DNA of 64,000 bases from assembly GCA_965243385.1 (NCBI GenBank), contig CBDEUV010000002.1:992001-1056000 (forward strand). Direction: 5' to 3'. Below are positions 34,747 to 43,375 of this stretch, piece after piece. The DNA is from JANSYA01 sp965243385. Lineage in GTDB: Bacteria; Spirochaetota; Leptospiria; Leptospirales; Leptonemataceae. The translations under genes and the position numbers were made by a program. The notes under the pieces were generated by a model. That model did no database searches. It worked only from the letters and a program-made list of their open reading frames with translations, and was not told the origin of the DNA. The number at the start of each line of letters is the position of its first letter. Within the stretch, counting starts at the first letter, position 1.

Positions 34747-37092
34747 ATGACTTCAGCCTCCGAACCGAACGCGACGCAAACTCACTATCGCACCTGCCCG
34801 CTCTGCGAAGCCACCTGCGGCCTGGCGATCGAAACGGGAGCCGGGCCGACCGCGACGGATCTCAAGCCCGTCGAAAGCGTGCGCAGCATCAAAGGCGACA
34901 AAGCCGATGTGCTCAGTCGCGGCTTCCTGTGCACGAAAGGACTGGCGCTCGGCGAATTGCACGCCGACCCGGATCGCCTGCGCGCGCCTCTGATTCGCGA
35001 TCGCGCGACGAATCAGTTTCGCACAGCCGGCTGGGACGAAGCCTTCGCGCACGCGGAGCGGGGACTCAACGCGGTGATTCAAAACCACGGGCGCGAATCC
35101 CTGGGCATCTATCTCGGCAATCCGAATACTCACAACCCCGGGCTGTACTTTTATACCCCCGCTTTGATTCGAGCCATGCGCACGCGACACATCTACTCCG
35201 CGAGCAGCGTGGATCAATTGCCCAAGCAGCTATCGAGTGCGATGATCTACGGCCTGCCTTCGAATATCGCCGTGCCGGACATCGACCGCTGCGACTACCT
35301 GCTGATATTGGGCGCGAATCCCTTTGTCTCAAACGGCAGCCTCTGGACCGCGCCCGATATTCCGGGTCGGGTGCGCGCCCTGAAAGAACGCGGCGGGCGA
35401 CTCATCGTCGTGGACCCCGCCTTCACCGTCACGGCCAAACACGCCAGCGAACACATTCCGATTCGGCCCGGCGGCGACGCCTATTTGCTCGCGGGCATGG
35501 TTCATACAATCTTGAGCGAAGAGCTGACGAACACAGGCCGCCTGAGCGATCATATTCTGGGCCTGGACGGACTGCAGACCGCCTTCGCCGATTTTTCTCC
35601 GGAAGCCGTGAGCGAGCGCTGCGCGATTCCCGCCGAAACCATTCGCCGATTGGCGCGGGAACTGGCGGGTCTGCGCAAGCAGGGAAAGGCGGGCACGGTC
35701 TACAGCCGCATCGGTTCCTGCACCCAGGAGTTCGGCACGCTCTCGAACTGGCTCGTCGACGTGCTGAATATTCTGACGGGCAATCTGGACGAAGCGGGCG
35801 GCTCGATGTTTCCGCGACCCGCTGCGGCCGTGCCCAATCACAGCCCCCGCACGGGCAAAGAGAAGGGCTACCGCGGCGCGAAAAAAACCAGCCGGGTGCG
35901 CGGCCTGCCCGCGGTCTTCGGCGAATATCCCGCCTCGTGCCTGCCGGAAGAAATTCTCACCCCGGGCCCCGGGCAGATTCGCGCCATGTTCACCCTGGCC
36001 GGCAATCCAGCCGTGAGTACGCCCGACTCGCAGAATGTTCAAAAAGCCTTCGCGGATCTGGAATTCATGATCAGCGTCGACATGTATGTGACCGAAACCA
36101 CGCGGCACGCCGACGTAATCTTTCCCGCGCTTTCGCATCTCGAAGATTCGCATTTCGATTTCATCTTCTCGCAGTTCATGGTGCGCAATGTCGCCAATTA
36201 CAGTCCGGCGGTGTTCGAAAAATCGCCGGAACATCTCTACGAGTGGGAGATTCTCCTGCGGCTCACCGGCATCCTCTCGGACAAAAAAGATCCCGGCCGC
36301 GACGTTTCGGCTCTCGACGACGTGGTTCTGCGCCAGTGGATGAGCCAACTCGGCGAACGTCCGAATAACATACCGGTCGAAGAGCTGATGCCCGAGATCG
36401 ACGGCGGACACGGTCCCGAACGCATCGTCGACTATCTCGTGCGCAGCGGCCCCTACGGCGAAGGCTTCGGCAAAAATCCGGACGGTCTCAGTCTGAAAAA
36501 ATTGCGGGCCCATCCGCACGGCGTCGACCTGGGGCCGCTGGATCAACGCCTGCCGGAGATTCTGCGCACCGCTTCCGGCAAGATTGAAATCGCGCCGCCG
36601 ATATTGATCGATGATCTCGGTCGCCTGAAAGAACGCCTGGACAACGAGGGCTCAAGCGCCGGCTTCCCGCTGATGCTCATCGGCCGACGTCATATTAAAT
36701 CCAACAATTCCTGGATGCACAATATCGAACGCCTTGCGAAAGGCGACGACCGGGCCGCGCTCTTTTTGCATCCCGAAGACGCCCGCAGTCTGGGCGTCGA
36801 CGACGGCGGCCGGGTGCGGGTCGCCTCGCGGGTGGGCGCTCTGGAAACCGTCGCGAAAGTCACGGACGGCATTATGCCCGGCGTGGTCAGCCTGCCGCAC
36901 GGCTGGAAAGGCCCCGACTCCCAAAGCGAAGATGCGGTCGGCGAAAACCGGTCCGTCGGCGACCGTCGGATCGTTGCGAAATATCCCGGAGTGAACAAGA
37001 ACGTCCTGACGGATCCGGAGCTCTACGACGTTCCGTCCGGAAATGCGGTACTCGACGGCATTCCCGTACAGGTCAGTCTGGCCGGTTCTTGA
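34747..37092 (+). CDS. Molybdopterin-dependent oxidoreductase (DMSO reductase superfamily)
   Basis: A 781-residue soluble Mo/W-bisMGD enzyme. The N-terminal [4Fe-4S] motif is C17-x2-C20-x3-C24 with the fourth Cys62 in GFLCTKG. Cofactor-binding segments include LILGANPFVSNGS, VVDPAFTVTAKHA, and a C-terminal beta-barrel domain with MLIGRRHIKSNNSWMHN. At the likely metal-ligand region (SASSVDQLPK) there is no Cys or Sec, so a Ser or Asp ligand, or none, is expected. There is no Tat signal. No membrane or electron-transfer partner is adjacent, so it appears to be an orphan cytoplasmic enzyme. Substrate unknown; superfamily assignment is firm. Confidence 0.87.
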   Translation: MTSASEPNATQTHYRTCPLCEATCGLAIETGAGPTATDLKPVESVRSIKGDKADVLSRGFLCTKGLALGELHADPDRLRAPLIRDRATNQFRTAGWDEAFAHAERGLNAVIQNHGRESLGIYLGNPNTHNPGLYFYTPALIRAMRTRHIYSASSVDQLPKQLSSAMIYGLPSNIAVPDIDRCDYLLILGANPFVSNGSLWTAPDIPGRVRALKERGGRLIVVDPAFTVTAKHASEHIPIRPGGDAYLLAGMVHTILSEELTNTGRLSDHILGLDGLQTAFADFSPEAVSERCAIPAETIRRLARELAGLRKQGKAGTVYSRIGSCTQEFGTLSNWLVDVLNILTGNLDEAGGSMFPRPAAAVPNHSPRTGKEKGYRGAKKTSRVRGLPAVFGEYPASCLPEEILTPGPGQIRAMFTLAGNPAVSTPDSQNVQKAFADLEFMISVDMYVTETTRHADVIFPALSHLEDSHFDFIFSQFMVRNVANYSPAVFEKSPEHLYEWEILLRLTGILSDKKDPGRDVSALDDVVLRQWMSQLGERPNNIPVEELMPEIDGGHGPERIVDYLVRSGPYGEGFGKNPDGLSLKKLRAHPHGVDLGPLDQRLPEILRTASGKIEIAPPILIDDLGRLKERLDNEGSSAGFPLMLIGRRHIKSNNSWMHNIERLAKGDDRAALFLHPEDARSLGVDDGGRVRVASRVGALETVAKVTDGIMPGVVSLPHGWKGPDSQSEDAVGENRSVGDRRIVAKYPGVNKNVLTDPELYDVPSGNAVLDGIPVQVSLAGS

Positions 37093-37097
37093 ATCAG

Positions 37098-37141
37098 GAG
37101 TTCCGCGCGAAGCGTTCGAATTAAGAGTTCCGCGCGAAGCG
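37098..37141. repeat. Tandem duplication of a gene 3' end (17 bases, two copies)
   Basis: GAGTTCCGCGCGAAGCG occurs at 37098-37114 and 37125-37141 (period 27). The second copy is the last part of the minus-strand HATPase gene (encoding RFARNS then stop). The first copy again encodes ERFARNS plus a stop, just past the real stop codon. It fills the 28-base convergent gap with the molybdopterin enzyme gene. Confidence 0.85.
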
Positions 37142-38395
37142 CTTCACGAGCACCACCGCATTGCCTTTGTCGTTGTAGCTGACGACGTCGAAGATTTCGC
37201 GAGCCATCGCGATTCCGCGACCATGATAGACGTTGCCGTCCGCCCGGCGGCGGGTCATCTCGGCGTGGTCAAAGCCTTCGCCCTCGTCGCGAATTACGAA
37301 CATCACCCGTTCCGCGTTCAGCGAATAGGCGATGGATATCTGGCGATCTCGATAGCGCGGGTCCTGCTGTCGCTCGGAGACCAGCTTAAAATACGATTCC
37401 CCGCCGGGAGTGGAGGTCGCGCCGGTCTTTTCGTCGTAGCTGATATTCAGGTTCCCGTGTTCGATCGCGTTGTACAGGATCTCTTTGGCGCCGATGCGAA
37501 TTTCGCCGGCCGTCGCGCGGCTGCAGTAGCGATTCAAATTCGAAGTCATGGTATGCACGAGCATATCGCCGATCGATAGATAATTCCCCAGGCGATAGCG
37601 GCGGATTTCGGAGCGACAGTACTGCGCGAGAATATCCGCGGTCAGGGCGCGCGCTTTGCCATAGACGAAGACGCCGCCTTCGGCGTGCACGTATTCGAGC
37701 TGCACGTTCATTTCGCGGGGTTCGTTTTGCGCGGTGGCCAGATGCGTGCGAAATTCGGCGCGGCCTTCGGTGCTCTTTACGTCTTCGAAACTCTGCCAGA
37801 AGGTGCGCTGACTCACCAGGTCCGGCGGCCCGCCGGTCAGATACAATAAATCCGCGAAGGATCGGCCGATCACCCGGGCCGGTGCCCGGCCCAGATGCCT
37901 GCGGCTCGCGCGGTTCATCGTTAAGATGATACCGCGATCGCTTAACGAAAAGATGATATCGTGCGAATCTTCGACGAGATGTTTGTACTTGCGTTCCGAA
38001 TCCCGCAGATCCTGTTCGCGCAGCTGAATCTGACGGGCCATATCGTTCACGCTCGTTACGATGCGATTCACGTCGGCCTGCCCGACCGTTTCCATGCGGT
38101 GATCGTAGTCGCCGCGCGAAAGCACGCCCAGACCGTCTTCCAGACCCTGCAGGGAACGGCGCAGATGAACAGCCACCAGCCAGCGCACGCACCAGAAGAT
38201 CGCGGCCAATAAGGCAATGCCCGCGAAGCCGGCCACCAGGACCAGGGTCAGGCCCCTATCATCTTCCCATGCTCCGCCGAGATGCGCCCCGCTCCACAGA
38301 CAGAGCGCCGCCAACGCCGCGCACACCAGGCCCAGAACCAGATACGCGGCCGGCGGCCCGAGACCGCGCTGTATATTGCCCTCTTCCCGCTTCAT
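37121..38395 (-). CDS. Membrane HAMP-PAS-HATPase signalling protein
   Basis: A 424-residue protein. Two N-terminal transmembrane helices with a short periplasmic loop (about 13-70) are followed by HAMP (about 72-125), a PAS domain (YKHLVEDSHDIIFSLSDRGI onward, about 135-250), and a C-terminal ATPase of the anti-sigma/serine-kinase HATPase type (ILYNAIEHGNLNISYD, FVIRDEGEGFDHAEM, GRGIAMAREIFD). There is no phospho-acceptor His domain, so it is more like RsbW/SpoIIAB-type kinases than a histidine kinase. It starts by ATGA overlap with the 7TM kinase and is third in a signalling operon. A STAS-domain gene at the window end could be the kind of partner it needs. Confidence 0.8.
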   Translation of the reverse strand: MKREEGNIQRGLGPPAAYLVLGLVCAALAALCLWSGAHLGGAWEDDRGLTLVLVAGFAGIALLAAIFWCVRWLVAVHLRRSLQGLEDGLGVLSRGDYDHRMETVGQADVNRIVTSVNDMARQIQLREQDLRDSERKYKHLVEDSHDIIFSLSDRGIILTMNRASRRHLGRAPARVIGRSFADLLYLTGGPPDLVSQRTFWQSFEDVKSTEGRAEFRTHLATAQNEPREMNVQLEYVHAEGGVFVYGKARALTADILAQYCRSEIRRYRLGNYLSIGDMLVHTMTSNLNRYCSRATAGEIRIGAKEILYNAIEHGNLNISYDEKTGATSTPGGESYFKLVSERQQDPRYRDRQISIAYSLNAERVMFVIRDEGEGFDHAEMTRRRADGNVYHGRGIAMAREIFDVVSYNDKGNAVVLVKRFARNS

Positions 38396-41277
38396 GCTCC
38401 GCTGTGTTCCGGCATGCGCAGCCGGAATTCGCAATAACGCCCGGGCGCGAAACGGGTTTCAATGCGACCGCCCGCTCCACGAACGCGCTCGCGCACCAGG
38501 TCCATGCCGACGCCCCGGCCGGCGTCGCCGTCGGCGCTGCCGGCCGTCGAAAGCCCGGGAGTAAAGATCAAAGCGGCCACGTCTTTGTCGGCCCAGTTGG
38601 CGATTTCTTCGGGCGACCAGCGCTGCATATCCCGCGCCTTTTCGCGCAGCTTTTCGAGATTCAGGCCCTGCCCGTCGTCGCGCACTCCGATCAAGACCTG
38701 ACGATCGGGCGCGTCGGCCAGGCTGATGCGAATTTCACCTACGGGCGGCTTGCCCTCTGCGGCGCGCTTTTCCGGACTTTCTAATCCGTGCACGAGGCTG
38801 TTGCGTACAAGCTGGATCAGCGCGTCTCGAATTACACCGCGCGATTCGGAAGACAACCGTTGCCAGAGCTTGTCCCGGCCGGCGAATTCATCCGTTTGAA
38901 GCTTAACAGGTTTTTCCAGACGGGCGCTCATGCGATCCGCCAGGCGCCCGAGCCCCCGAATCAATCCGGCGAGTCCGGTTGCATCTTCAGCGTTCGATTT
39001 TTCGCCGAAACCCGCGCGAAAATTCTTCATGCGCTCCAGATCCTCGCGAATATCTCCCAGCACGCTTTCGAGATCGGCGAGCCCCCTTTCGATCTGCGGG
39101 GCCATCGCGTCTTCGCGGTTCTGATTTTCCAACAGGCTTTCGCAGCGATGCGCGCGCTCCGCGAAAAACTGCAGCTCCAGCATGCCCGCGTCGCCTTTCA
39201 TCGCGTGGACCGAACGAAAGACGGCGTCACGGTCTCCGGCCGTAAAGGCGCTCCGCGCGCTCTCCAGCTCGACTTCGCAATCGCGAATGAATCCGGCCAG
39301 TTCGCGGGGATCCGTTCGCAGCACCGCGTACAGGCGGGTGCGCTCGGCTTCGCTTTTTTCGCGTTCGCGCAACAGATTACGCGCGAGCTCTTTCTGACGG
39401 GTCACGTCGATGACCACCGCCATCAGTTGCGGATCTTTTTTCGCGTCGCCTGTTTCGGAATCCGGCGCGTCGGACTGTAGTCGATAAAAGCTGAATTGCA
39501 GATCGCGACGCTCGCCGTCTGCTATCTGAAGCGTAATATCGCGCAGCGGATTCAATTTGGCGAGCATCTTCTCCGACAGCTTGCCGGCGAACATCAAATC
39601 GAGATATTTTTTCAGCGCTTCTAATATATCGGCCGGCTCGCGCAGCGCGACATCTGCCGTCGGTTCGTGCGAGTCGTCCGGCTGCGCGTCAATAGTTTCG
39701 ATAGACTCGATAGATCCATCCGGGGCTTCGTCTGCGGCCGCAGCGTCGATCAGCATGGGCCCGATCAGCTCCATGAAATTCCGGCTGCCGATGTCGCGCT
39801 GACCGAGGATTTCTTCCAGACGCCGGGAGTACTGCACACCGGTGGTCAGTCCGCCGCCCGAAGCTTTGTATAATAAAAACAAACCTTCCTGCACCGTGTC
39901 CAGGATATCGTCGGTTTCGCGTTTCGCTTCGCGCAGTTCGCGAGTGCGCGCGTGCACGCGGTCTTCCAGCTCCACGTTCAACCGCTCCGACTCGGTATGC
40001 ACCCGCGCGAAACGATTCGCCAGAGTGCCCGCCACCCCGAGGACCACCAGCAAGAAGGCTTTGCTCGCGACCGAGACCGGCGGAATATATTCGGGCAATC
40101 CCGGAATCGCCGCGGCCAATTGCCGGAAGACGCCCGCGTTGTACATGATATCGTGCAAGGTCGCGGCCAGGAAAAACAAAACGCCGAAAACTAAAAACCC
40201 CGCGTCGGGCCGCCCCTGACGCCATGCGCGAAAGACGTAAAAGATAATATAGAGCATGAGCGGCACGACGCCGGCCTGCCAGATTTTCAACATCAGCCGT
40301 TGGATCGGAAAGGTACCCAGGAGCGCGACGACACACATAAATAAAAAGATGCCCCAGAGCACGAGGGCCAGCCGCGAATGCCGCCGGTAAAACAGATGCG
40401 ACAGGAACAACAAAAACACCGGCCCGAGATTGTACAGGATCACGTGCTCGGTCAGCATGCCGGCGATGACCGCGTCGCCAAAGACAATGCCACGCAGCTC
40501 GGTATCGAAAAACCAGTAGCCCGCCAGGAACACCGTGAAGAGACCGAAGTACAGATTATATAGTTCCTTCGGCCGCCGGCTGACCAGCAGCAGATGATAC
40601 GCTCCGATGATGAAATAAATCGTGAGCAGCGCGAAGACGATGATTTCGCCGCGATAATAAATCGCGTAAACGGTCTTCGCTTCGCCAATTTCGAAGGCCG
40701 GCCCCAGCACCGACACCGGGAATTCGCCGCGCGTATAAATCAGAATGCTGATAAAATTCGACCGGCCGTCGCGATAGGCGGCGTAGCCCGGTAGATCGAC
40801 CGCCAGCGTGCGAAAATAGCCCGGCCGGTACGGCTCCGCCTGACCGCGACCGCCGGCGGGAGTCGTATTCAAATAGATCCGGAAAACGTCCGAAGCCATA
40901 CCGAGATTCAGCGCGACCGCCTCGCGTTTTTGAAACAGCCTATCGATCGTCCGGGGCAGCCGTTTGCGCAGGAGCACCCATCCCGGGCGACCGGCGAGCC
41001 CGACGGCATCGGTCAAATCGGCGGGCAGAATTATGTTTTGCGTTTCGCCGACGGCGGTTTCCCGTTCCGCCTGCGCGAAGAGACGAGCGAAGGCCGCGTC
41101 CTCATCTCCGTTCAGGCCACCCTCTTCGCCCGGCGCGATTGTGGTCATTTGCCATTCGCCGCGCAGAGACAGGGGCAGCCCGCCCTCCGTGCAGCCGGTC
41201 GTATGAATTGCCGCGAATGCGAGCAGAGTCGCCAGGGTCAGTTGCGCCCACCCGGGGCGGCGCGAGCCGGCGGTCAT
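38392..41277 (-). CDS. 7TM (7TMR-DISM-type) sensor kinase with Hpt and HATPase domains
   Basis: A 961-residue membrane kinase. The signal region ends in a lipobox-like IHTTGC (about Cys21). An extracytoplasmic DISM-type sensing domain (about 25-200), seven transmembrane helices (about 205-430), a coiled coil, and a PAS-like segment (about 470-640) follow. The Hpt domain has the phospho-accepting His691 in SVHAMKGDAGM. The CheA-like HATPase (IQLVRNSLVHGLE, VGVRDDGQGLNLEKL, then GRGVGMDLVRERV) closes it. There is no CheW-like domain at the end. The ATG overlaps the receiver gene stop (ATGA); the stop overlaps the next start. The receiver gene just upstream is the likely phosphorylation partner. 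Confidence 0.83.
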   Translation of the reverse strand: MTAGSRRPGWAQLTLATLLAFAAIHTTGCTEGGLPLSLRGEWQMTTIAPGEEGGLNGDEDAAFARLFAQAERETAVGETQNIILPADLTDAVGLAGRPGWVLLRKRLPRTIDRLFQKREAVALNLGMASDVFRIYLNTTPAGGRGQAEPYRPGYFRTLAVDLPGYAAYRDGRSNFISILIYTRGEFPVSVLGPAFEIGEAKTVYAIYYRGEIIVFALLTIYFIIGAYHLLLVSRRPKELYNLYFGLFTVFLAGYWFFDTELRGIVFGDAVIAGMLTEHVILYNLGPVFLLFLSHLFYRRHSRLALVLWGIFLFMCVVALLGTFPIQRLMLKIWQAGVVPLMLYIIFYVFRAWRQGRPDAGFLVFGVLFFLAATLHDIMYNAGVFRQLAAAIPGLPEYIPPVSVASKAFLLVVLGVAGTLANRFARVHTESERLNVELEDRVHARTRELREAKRETDDILDTVQEGLFLLYKASGGGLTTGVQYSRRLEEILGQRDIGSRNFMELIGPMLIDAAAADEAPDGSIESIETIDAQPDDSHEPTADVALREPADILEALKKYLDLMFAGKLSEKMLAKLNPLRDITLQIADGERRDLQFSFYRLQSDAPDSETGDAKKDPQLMAVVIDVTRQKELARNLLREREKSEAERTRLYAVLRTDPRELAGFIRDCEVELESARSAFTAGDRDAVFRSVHAMKGDAGMLELQFFAERAHRCESLLENQNREDAMAPQIERGLADLESVLGDIREDLERMKNFRAGFGEKSNAEDATGLAGLIRGLGRLADRMSARLEKPVKLQTDEFAGRDKLWQRLSSESRGVIRDALIQLVRNSLVHGLESPEKRAAEGKPPVGEIRISLADAPDRQVLIGVRDDGQGLNLEKLREKARDMQRWSPEEIANWADKDVAALIFTPGLSTAGSADGDAGRGVGMDLVRERVRGAGGRIETRFAPGRYCEFRLRMPEHSGA

Positions 41278-41636
41278 GATTGCCCGATAGCCTCCGCGAA
41301 AGCCTCTTTGACGTCGGTCGCGGAGAAGGGTTTGATCACCACGCCCTTCGCGCCGAGTTCCAGCGCGGTCAGCGCGGTCGTCTCCCCGGAAAGCGCGGTC
41401 ACCAGCAGGACCTTCGTATCGGGAACCAGACTCAACATTTCTTTCAGGCAACTCAGGCCGTCCAGTTTCGGCATGGTTACATCGAGGGTCACCCACTCCG
41501 GTCGATGGGCCCGAAACAACTCCAGCGCCGCTTCGCCGTCCGAAGCTTCGAATACTTCCGAAGGTGAGAATTCCGCGAGATAGCTGCGTAGCGCGCGCCG
41601 GATGATCTCGGAATCGTCGACGATCAAAAGCCTCAT
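41274..41636 (-). CDS. CheY-like response regulator (receiver domain only)
   Basis: A 120-residue stand-alone receiver. The acidic pocket is Asp7/Asp8, the phospho-acceptor is Asp52 in WVTLDVTMPKLDG, the switch Thr is in LLVTAL, and the lysine is Lys102 in VVIKPF. There is no output domain, so it acts by protein contact or as a phosphate relay. The ATG at 41636 begins MRLLIVDDSE; longer readings are non-coding in character. First gene of the three-gene signalling operon. Confidence 0.9.
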   Translation of the reverse strand: MRLLIVDDSEIIRRALRSYLAEFSPSEVFEASDGEAALELFRAHRPEWVTLDVTMPKLDGLSCLKEMLSLVPDTKVLLVTALSGETTALTALELGAKGVVIKPFSATDVKEAFAEAIGQS

Positions 41637-41778
41637 ACGACGTGGGTCCCACAGACCCTGGACTCGTGCAAGAGTTTTCGCGCGAGTGGGTCGCGCTTCT
41701 CTCCGAATTTCCGTCGCTTGCGACGATTTCGATACAGTTTTTGTGCGAACTGCGGAAGAACCCGGCGAATCGGCAATC

Positions 41779-41890
41779 AGCTCAGCGCCCACCGGAGCGA
41801 TGGCGCATTCGGCTCAGCGCCCACCTGGGCGATGGCGCATTCGGCTCAGTGCCCACCGGGGCGATGTAGCGTTTAGCTCAGCGCCCGTTC
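41779..41890. repeat. 32-base tandem repeat (about 3.5 copies) running into a gene 3' end
   Basis: Units start at 41779, 41811 and 41843, each 32 bases, with a partial fourth from 41875. The core GCTCAGCGCCCACC(G/T)G plus GCGATG is shared with only a few substitutions. The partial unit is the end of the minus-strand cystathionine gamma-synthase family gene (RALS then stop). The upstream copies, read on the minus strand, repeat the GGGCGCTGAGC ending. The array fills the space between that gene and the receiver gene. Confidence 0.9.
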
Positions 41891-43102
41891 GAAGTCCGCC
41901 AGCAGATCTTCCGGATCTTCAATGCCGACCGACAGGCGGATCAGACCGTCGGCGATGCCCATCGAAGCGCGGCGCTCCGGTCCCATTTCGTAAAAGATCG
42001 TATGCGCGACGGGAATCGCCAGGGTCCGATTGTCCCCGAGATTGCTCGATGAGATTACCACCTTCAGGCGATTCAGAAAATCGAAGCAGTCGATGGACTC
42101 GTCGAGCTCGAAACTCAGAAGGCCCCCGAAATGCCGAAACAAATCCCGCGCGATCGCGTGCTGGGCGTGAGCGGCCAGCCCCGGGTAGTTGACTTTTTTT
42201 ATTTTTGCGTGGGCGTCCAACCATTCGGCGAGGCGCAGGGCCGTTCCGCACTGGCGCTCCATGCGCAGAGCCATCGTCTCGGCGCCGACCGAAATATGGT
42301 GAGCGGCTTCCGGCCCCAGGGACCCGCCGAAATCCCGCAGACCTTTTTTGCGAATCTGGGTGATGCCCTGCCGGGCGGGATCCACGCTGCGATAGCTGTC
42401 GTAAATATTCGCATACTGAGTCCAGTCGAAGAGACCGGTGTCGGTCACCGATCCGGCGAGCGCGTTGCCGTGGCCGCCGGTGTATTTGGTCAAACTCGAA
42501 GTGACCAGGCTCGCTCCCACGCTTTTCGGACGAAAGAGATACGGCCCGGTCATCGTATTGTCGACGACGTAGATCAGTCCGCGTTCTTTACACAGCTCGC
42601 CGATGCGACCCAGATCGCTGACCTGGGTCGCGGGGTTGGCGATGGTTTCGACGAAGACCAGCTTCGTATTGGGCCGCAAAGCCGCTTCGACATTCGCCAC
42701 ATCGGTCGCGTCCACGAAATCGGCCTCGAGTCCGACCGTGCGCAGGGTCTGAAACATGCTATTTGTATTGCCGAAGAGAAACGAACTGGATACGAAATGA
42801 TCGCCCGATCTGAGCAGCGCCAGCAGACTCTGAGAGATGGCGGCCATACCGGTGCCGCAGCAGACCGTCGCCACGCCGTCTTCCATACGGGTGATCTTTT
42901 CTTCGAGGGCTTTGTTGGTGGGATTGTTCTGCCGGCCGTAGGCGAAGCCTTGCGATTTATTCTGAAAGACCGCGGCCAGGTCCCGGGCGTCTTCGTATCC
43001 GTAGGCGACTGAAGTATGAATCGGCTTGTGCAGCGATCCGTGCTCGGGACCGCCCATTCGATCCGAGTGCAAAATCGTGGTGGTAAAGCCTTGCTCTTTC
43101 AT
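41873..43102 (-). CDS. Cystathionine gamma-synthase family PLP enzyme
   Basis: A 409-residue Cys/Met-metabolism PLP enzyme. It has the substrate region AYGRQNNPTNKALEEKI, phosphate-binding CCGTGMAAI, VVDNTMTGPYLFRP with the PLP aspartate, and the Schiff-base lysine in SSLTKYTGGHGNAL. Length and pattern fit the cystathionine gamma-synthase / O-acetylhomoserine sulfhydrylase / methionine gamma-lyase group. With metX in the same window, an O-acetylhomoserine-using role is plausible, but the exact reaction cannot be read. The start at 43102 (MKEQGFTTTILHSD) follows a GGGGGA run; 50 upstream in-frame residues are poorly coding. Confidence 0.85.
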   Translation of the reverse strand: MKEQGFTTTILHSDRMGGPEHGSLHKPIHTSVAYGYEDARDLAAVFQNKSQGFAYGRQNNPTNKALEEKITRMEDGVATVCCGTGMAAISQSLLALLRSGDHFVSSSFLFGNTNSMFQTLRTVGLEADFVDATDVANVEAALRPNTKLVFVETIANPATQVSDLGRIGELCKERGLIYVVDNTMTGPYLFRPKSVGASLVTSSLTKYTGGHGNALAGSVTDTGLFDWTQYANIYDSYRSVDPARQGITQIRKKGLRDFGGSLGPEAAHHISVGAETMALRMERQCGTALRLAEWLDAHAKIKKVNYPGLAAHAQHAIARDLFRHFGGLLSFELDESIDCFDFLNRLKVVISSSNLGDNRTLAIPVAHTIFYEMGPERRASMGIADGLIRLSVGIEDPEDLLADFERALS

Positions 43103-43375
43103 TCGATAAATTCCCCCGTCCGCCGGCGAACGCCCCCCGCCGGTCACGAGTAACGAGACGCGAGGCACATTAAGCCGGCGAACGACCGATCCGGCCAGAA
43201 TGCATCGGCGATCGATGCTCACCACAACTAAAAATAGACCGGCAGCGCACACAAGTCGCCGCGGGCCGGTTTTACATGGCCAGCAACGAGCGAATGAACT
43301 CCGTTATCAATACCCCGATCATCTCTGTTTTTTCACGCAGCAGGAGATTTCACAATCACGCGGGTGATCCGCACT

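Noticed and set aside
38392..41652. Extending the 7TM kinase to an upstream start for 1086 residues
   Set aside because: The extra 125 residues are Arg-rich and overlap the receiver gene; ATG 41277 gives a lipobox signal and an ATGA overlap.
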